Of a stretch of DNA of 5,826 nt, positions 4,879 through 5,826 are shown piece by piece. How positions within the stretch are numbered: the first letter of the stretch is position 1; every line of letters starts with the position of its first letter. The DNA lies in contig DOUW01000127.1 in assembly GCA_003520365.1 (NCBI GenBank), positions 1-5,826 on the forward strand, in the 5' to 3' direction. This DNA comes from Massilia sp. GTDB lineage: Bacteria; Pseudomonadota; Gammaproteobacteria; Burkholderiales; Burkholderiaceae_D. Made by a program: the position numbers and the translations under genes. The notes under the pieces were generated by a model, which did not search any database, was not told the origin of the DNA, and saw only the letters and a program-made list of their open reading frames with translations.

Positions 4879-4909
4879 CGTCGCAGCCGGCCCCGGGCCG
4901 GCTGCGACG
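4879..4909. repeat. Near-perfect 31-nt palindrome between two small genes
   Basis: CGTCGCAGCCGGCCC (4879-4893) and GGGCCGGCTGCGACG (4895-4909) are exact reverse complements around one central base, so RNA from either strand could form a 14-bp GC-rich stem with a 3-nt loop. No T-tract follows on either strand, which argues against a classical terminator. It lies 25 nt before the start of the 57-residue gene on the - strand, so it could stabilise the upstream message, be a REP-type element, or influence expression between the two genes. Confidence 0.7.
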
Positions 4910-4912
4910 CAT

Positions 4913-4945
4913 CTTGCCTATTTCTTGCCTACTTCTTGCCTACCT
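4913..4945. repeat. Three tandem 11-bp units, CTTGCCTAYYT
   Basis: CTTGCCTATTT (4913-4923), CTTGCCTACTT (4924-4934) and CTTGCCTACCT (4935-4945) are contiguous and nearly identical. On the coding strand of the neighbouring genes they read as AGGCAAG-containing units just after the stop of the 60-residue gene and before the palindrome. Each unit contains TAG on that strand, and the period is not a multiple of three, so they are not protein repeats. Confidence 0.7.
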
Positions 4946-4959
4946 TTGCCACCTCTGTT

Positions 4960-5142
4960 TCAGTGGTTCTGCTTCTGCTTGGCGCCGCCGCCGGCGCCCT
5001 CGCCGGTGCCGGCCTTTACGCGCGACTTGGCGTCATGGCTGCTCTTGTCTTCCTTGCCGGCGCGCTGCTTGGCCAGGTCTTCTTCCGACAGGTTGTCCGA
5101 CTGCTTGTTTTGCGGGCTGCCGCCCGATTTCGACTGGTTCAT
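4960..5142 (-). CDS. Small disordered basic-hydrophilic protein, 60 residues
   Basis: ATG at 5142 has GGGAGGA with a 5-nt gap, the best ribosome binding site in the window. The open frame continues upstream, but that part is antisense to the hydrolase gene and its promoter and is rejected. The protein has no Phe, Trp, Tyr or Cys and is rich in Lys, Gln, Gly and Ser. NLSEEDLAKQRAGKEDKSS (17-35) could form a short helix. A Gly-rich tail (TGEGAGGGAK, 46-55) ends in KQKQNH. No signal peptide or membrane segment is present. Composition recalls small stress-induced hydrophilic proteins, but I cannot place it in a family. It is the first gene of a possible two-gene - strand unit, divergent from the hydrolase. 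Confidence 0.78.
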   Translation of the reverse strand: MNQSKSGGSPQNKQSDNLSEEDLAKQRAGKEDKSSHDAKSRVKAGTGEGAGGGAKQKQNH

Positions 5143-5183
5143 CTTCGTCCTCCCATGGTTGTGAAAACATTGACGTTTTGCGC

Positions 5184-5191
5184 AGCCTAGC
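5184..5191 (-). promoter_or_regulatory. Sigma-S-like extended -10 element for the 60-residue gene
   Basis: On the - strand 5191-5184 reads GCTAGGCT, matching seven of eight positions of the sigma-S-type KCTAYRCT element. Transcription would start near 5177, leaving a leader of about 35 nt with a strong ribosome binding site. TTGAAA lies upstream at 21-bp spacing, too far for a normal sigma-70 -35. Confidence 0.3.
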
Positions 5192-5241
5192 ATGGAAGAA
5201 CGGGAAAGGTTTTCAATCGTGCGCATCCGGGAAAGCCCCGG

Positions 5242-5247
5242 TATAGT
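5242..5247 (+). promoter_or_regulatory. Possible -10 box for the hydrolase gene
   Basis: TATAGT matches five of six -10 bases and would start transcription near 5254, about 21 nt before the ATG at 5275. The -35 position is weak. A 5-bp inverted repeat CCGGG/CCCGG (5227-5231, 5237-5241) lies just upstream, in the spacer. Confidence 0.35.
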
Positions 5248-5274
5248 GCAGCTTTTCCTCAACATTTTCCCTCG

Positions 5275-5826
5275 ATGAAGCTGCGCTCCATGATCGTTGC
5301 CGCCCTGCTCCCGGCCGCCCTGATGGCCAACGCCGACGCCGCCCCGATGAAGCTCGACGACTACATGGCCCTGAGCGGCCCTGCCCCCGACGCGCGCATC
5401 GCCTATGGCGCCGCACCCTCGCAATATGCCGAGCTGTTCGTGCCGCAAGGCGCCGGTCCCTTCCCGGTCGCGGTGCTGGTCCACGGCGGCTGCTGGACCG
5501 AGAAGTTCGGCGGCATCACCCAGCTGCGCAACATGGCCGGCGCCCTGCGCGAGCGCGGCTTTGCGGTGTGGAACGTGGAATACCGGCGCGTCGACGAGGC
5601 CGGCGGCGGTTATCCCGGGATGTACGAGGACATGCACGCGGCGCTCGACCTCTTGCGGGACCAGGCCGGCGCCCATCGCCTCGATCTGGAGCGTGTGGTG
5701 GCGGTCGGCCACTCGGCCGGCGGCCAGCTGGTGCAGTGGATCGCCGGCCGCGCGCGCCTGCCGAAAACCAGCCCGCTGTACCGCGAGCGCATGCTGCCGG
5801 TGCGCGCGGTGGTGAGCCTGGGCGGC
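5275..5826 (+). CDS. Exported alpha/beta hydrolase, esterase-like (5' part)
   Basis: The first 184 residues are present and the gene runs off the window. An N-terminal signal peptide is clear: MKLR, hydrophobic core to about residue 18, and a likely signal peptidase I cut after Ala-Asp-Ala at 20-22. The mature enzyme should be periplasmic or secreted. VHGGCW (69-74) carries the HGG oxyanion motif of the hormone-sensitive-lipase/BD-FAE type esterases, and GHSAGG (145-150) is the nucleophile elbow with catalytic Ser147. The Asp and His of the triad lie beyond the window. NVEYRR before the elbow is also typical of this group, which includes carboxylesterases and kynurenine formamidase-like proteins. 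The substrate cannot be inferred. No good Shine-Dalgarno precedes ATG 5275. Met6 is an alternative start but would shorten the basic end of the signal peptide. Confidence 0.88.
   Translation, partial: MKLRSMIVAALLPAALMANADAAPMKLDDYMALSGPAPDARIAYGAAPSQYAELFVPQGAGPFPVAVLVHGGCWTEKFGGITQLRNMAGALRERGFAVWNVEYRRVDEAGGGYPGMYEDMHAALDLLRDQAGAHRLDLERVVAVGHSAGGQLVQWIAGRARLPKTSPLYRERMLPVRAVVSLGG

Noticed and set aside
4913..4945. CRISPR array or protein-coding repeat
   Set aside because: Units are 11 bp and contiguous with no spacers, and each holds a TAG on the coding strand of the neighbouring genes.
4606..5190. Open frame of 194 codons on the + strand with hydrophobic stretches
   Set aside because: It is antisense to the 57- and 60-residue genes, starts without a ribosome binding site, and its hydrophobic runs come from the complement of Gly/Lys/Gln-rich codons and repeats.
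4960..5712. Extension of the 60-residue gene to 250 codons
   Set aside because: The upstream part is antisense to the hydrolase gene and crosses two promoter regions. The ATG at 5142 has the strongest ribosome binding site in the window.

Overview
The window looks like ordinary chromosome from a GC-rich betaproteobacterium. My best guess is the Oxalobacteraceae (Massilia/Duganella-like), inferred from codon bias (GC-rich third positions), the architecture of the large c-di-GMP protein and a GTAGGGTGGGCAC-type palindrome. No marker gene proves this. I see no rRNA, tRNA, CRISPR array, transposase or phage gene.

Layout. (1) 1-320: a possible 3' end of an unknown + strand gene, an inverted repeat cut by the window edge, a 9-bp triplicate repeat, and a leader. 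(2) 321-3170, +: a 949-residue membrane sensor with CHASE-like, PAS, GGDEF and EAL domains. The catalytic and I-site motifs are intact, with SGDEF in place of GGDEF. (3) 3255-3470, +: a 71-residue protein of unknown function with its own probable promoter. (4) 3494-3526: a strong REP-like palindrome between convergent genes. (5) 3541-3924, -: a 127-residue protein with two winged-helix-like halves. (6) 4039-4176, -: a 45-residue single-pass membrane protein. (7) 4177-4364: an AT-rich divergent control region packed with inverted and direct repeats. (8) 4365-4541, +: a 58-residue hydrophilic protein. (9) 4556-4682: a structured segment of four consecutive perfect or near-perfect hairpins, ending in a textbook + strand terminator and starting with a textbook - strand terminator. 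It is either crossed 3' UTRs or a small RNA. (10) 4681-4854 and 4960-5142, -: two more very small proteins (57 and 60 residues), separated by three 11-bp tandem repeats and a near-perfect 31-nt palindrome. (11) 5275-5826, +: the 5' part of an exported alpha/beta hydrolase, cut by the window end.

The large gene is well understood as a class: it should make and/or degrade c-di-GMP in response to a periplasmic and a cytoplasmic signal. The part worth attention is 4039-5142. It is a run of four tiny genes, each with a convincing ribosome binding site. Three of them encode proteins lacking Phe, Trp, Tyr and Cys altogether, and they surround a dense set of RNA hairpins. Their functions cannot be read from sequence. 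A stress-inducible role is a guess, resting on their disordered composition and one sigma-S-like -10 element.
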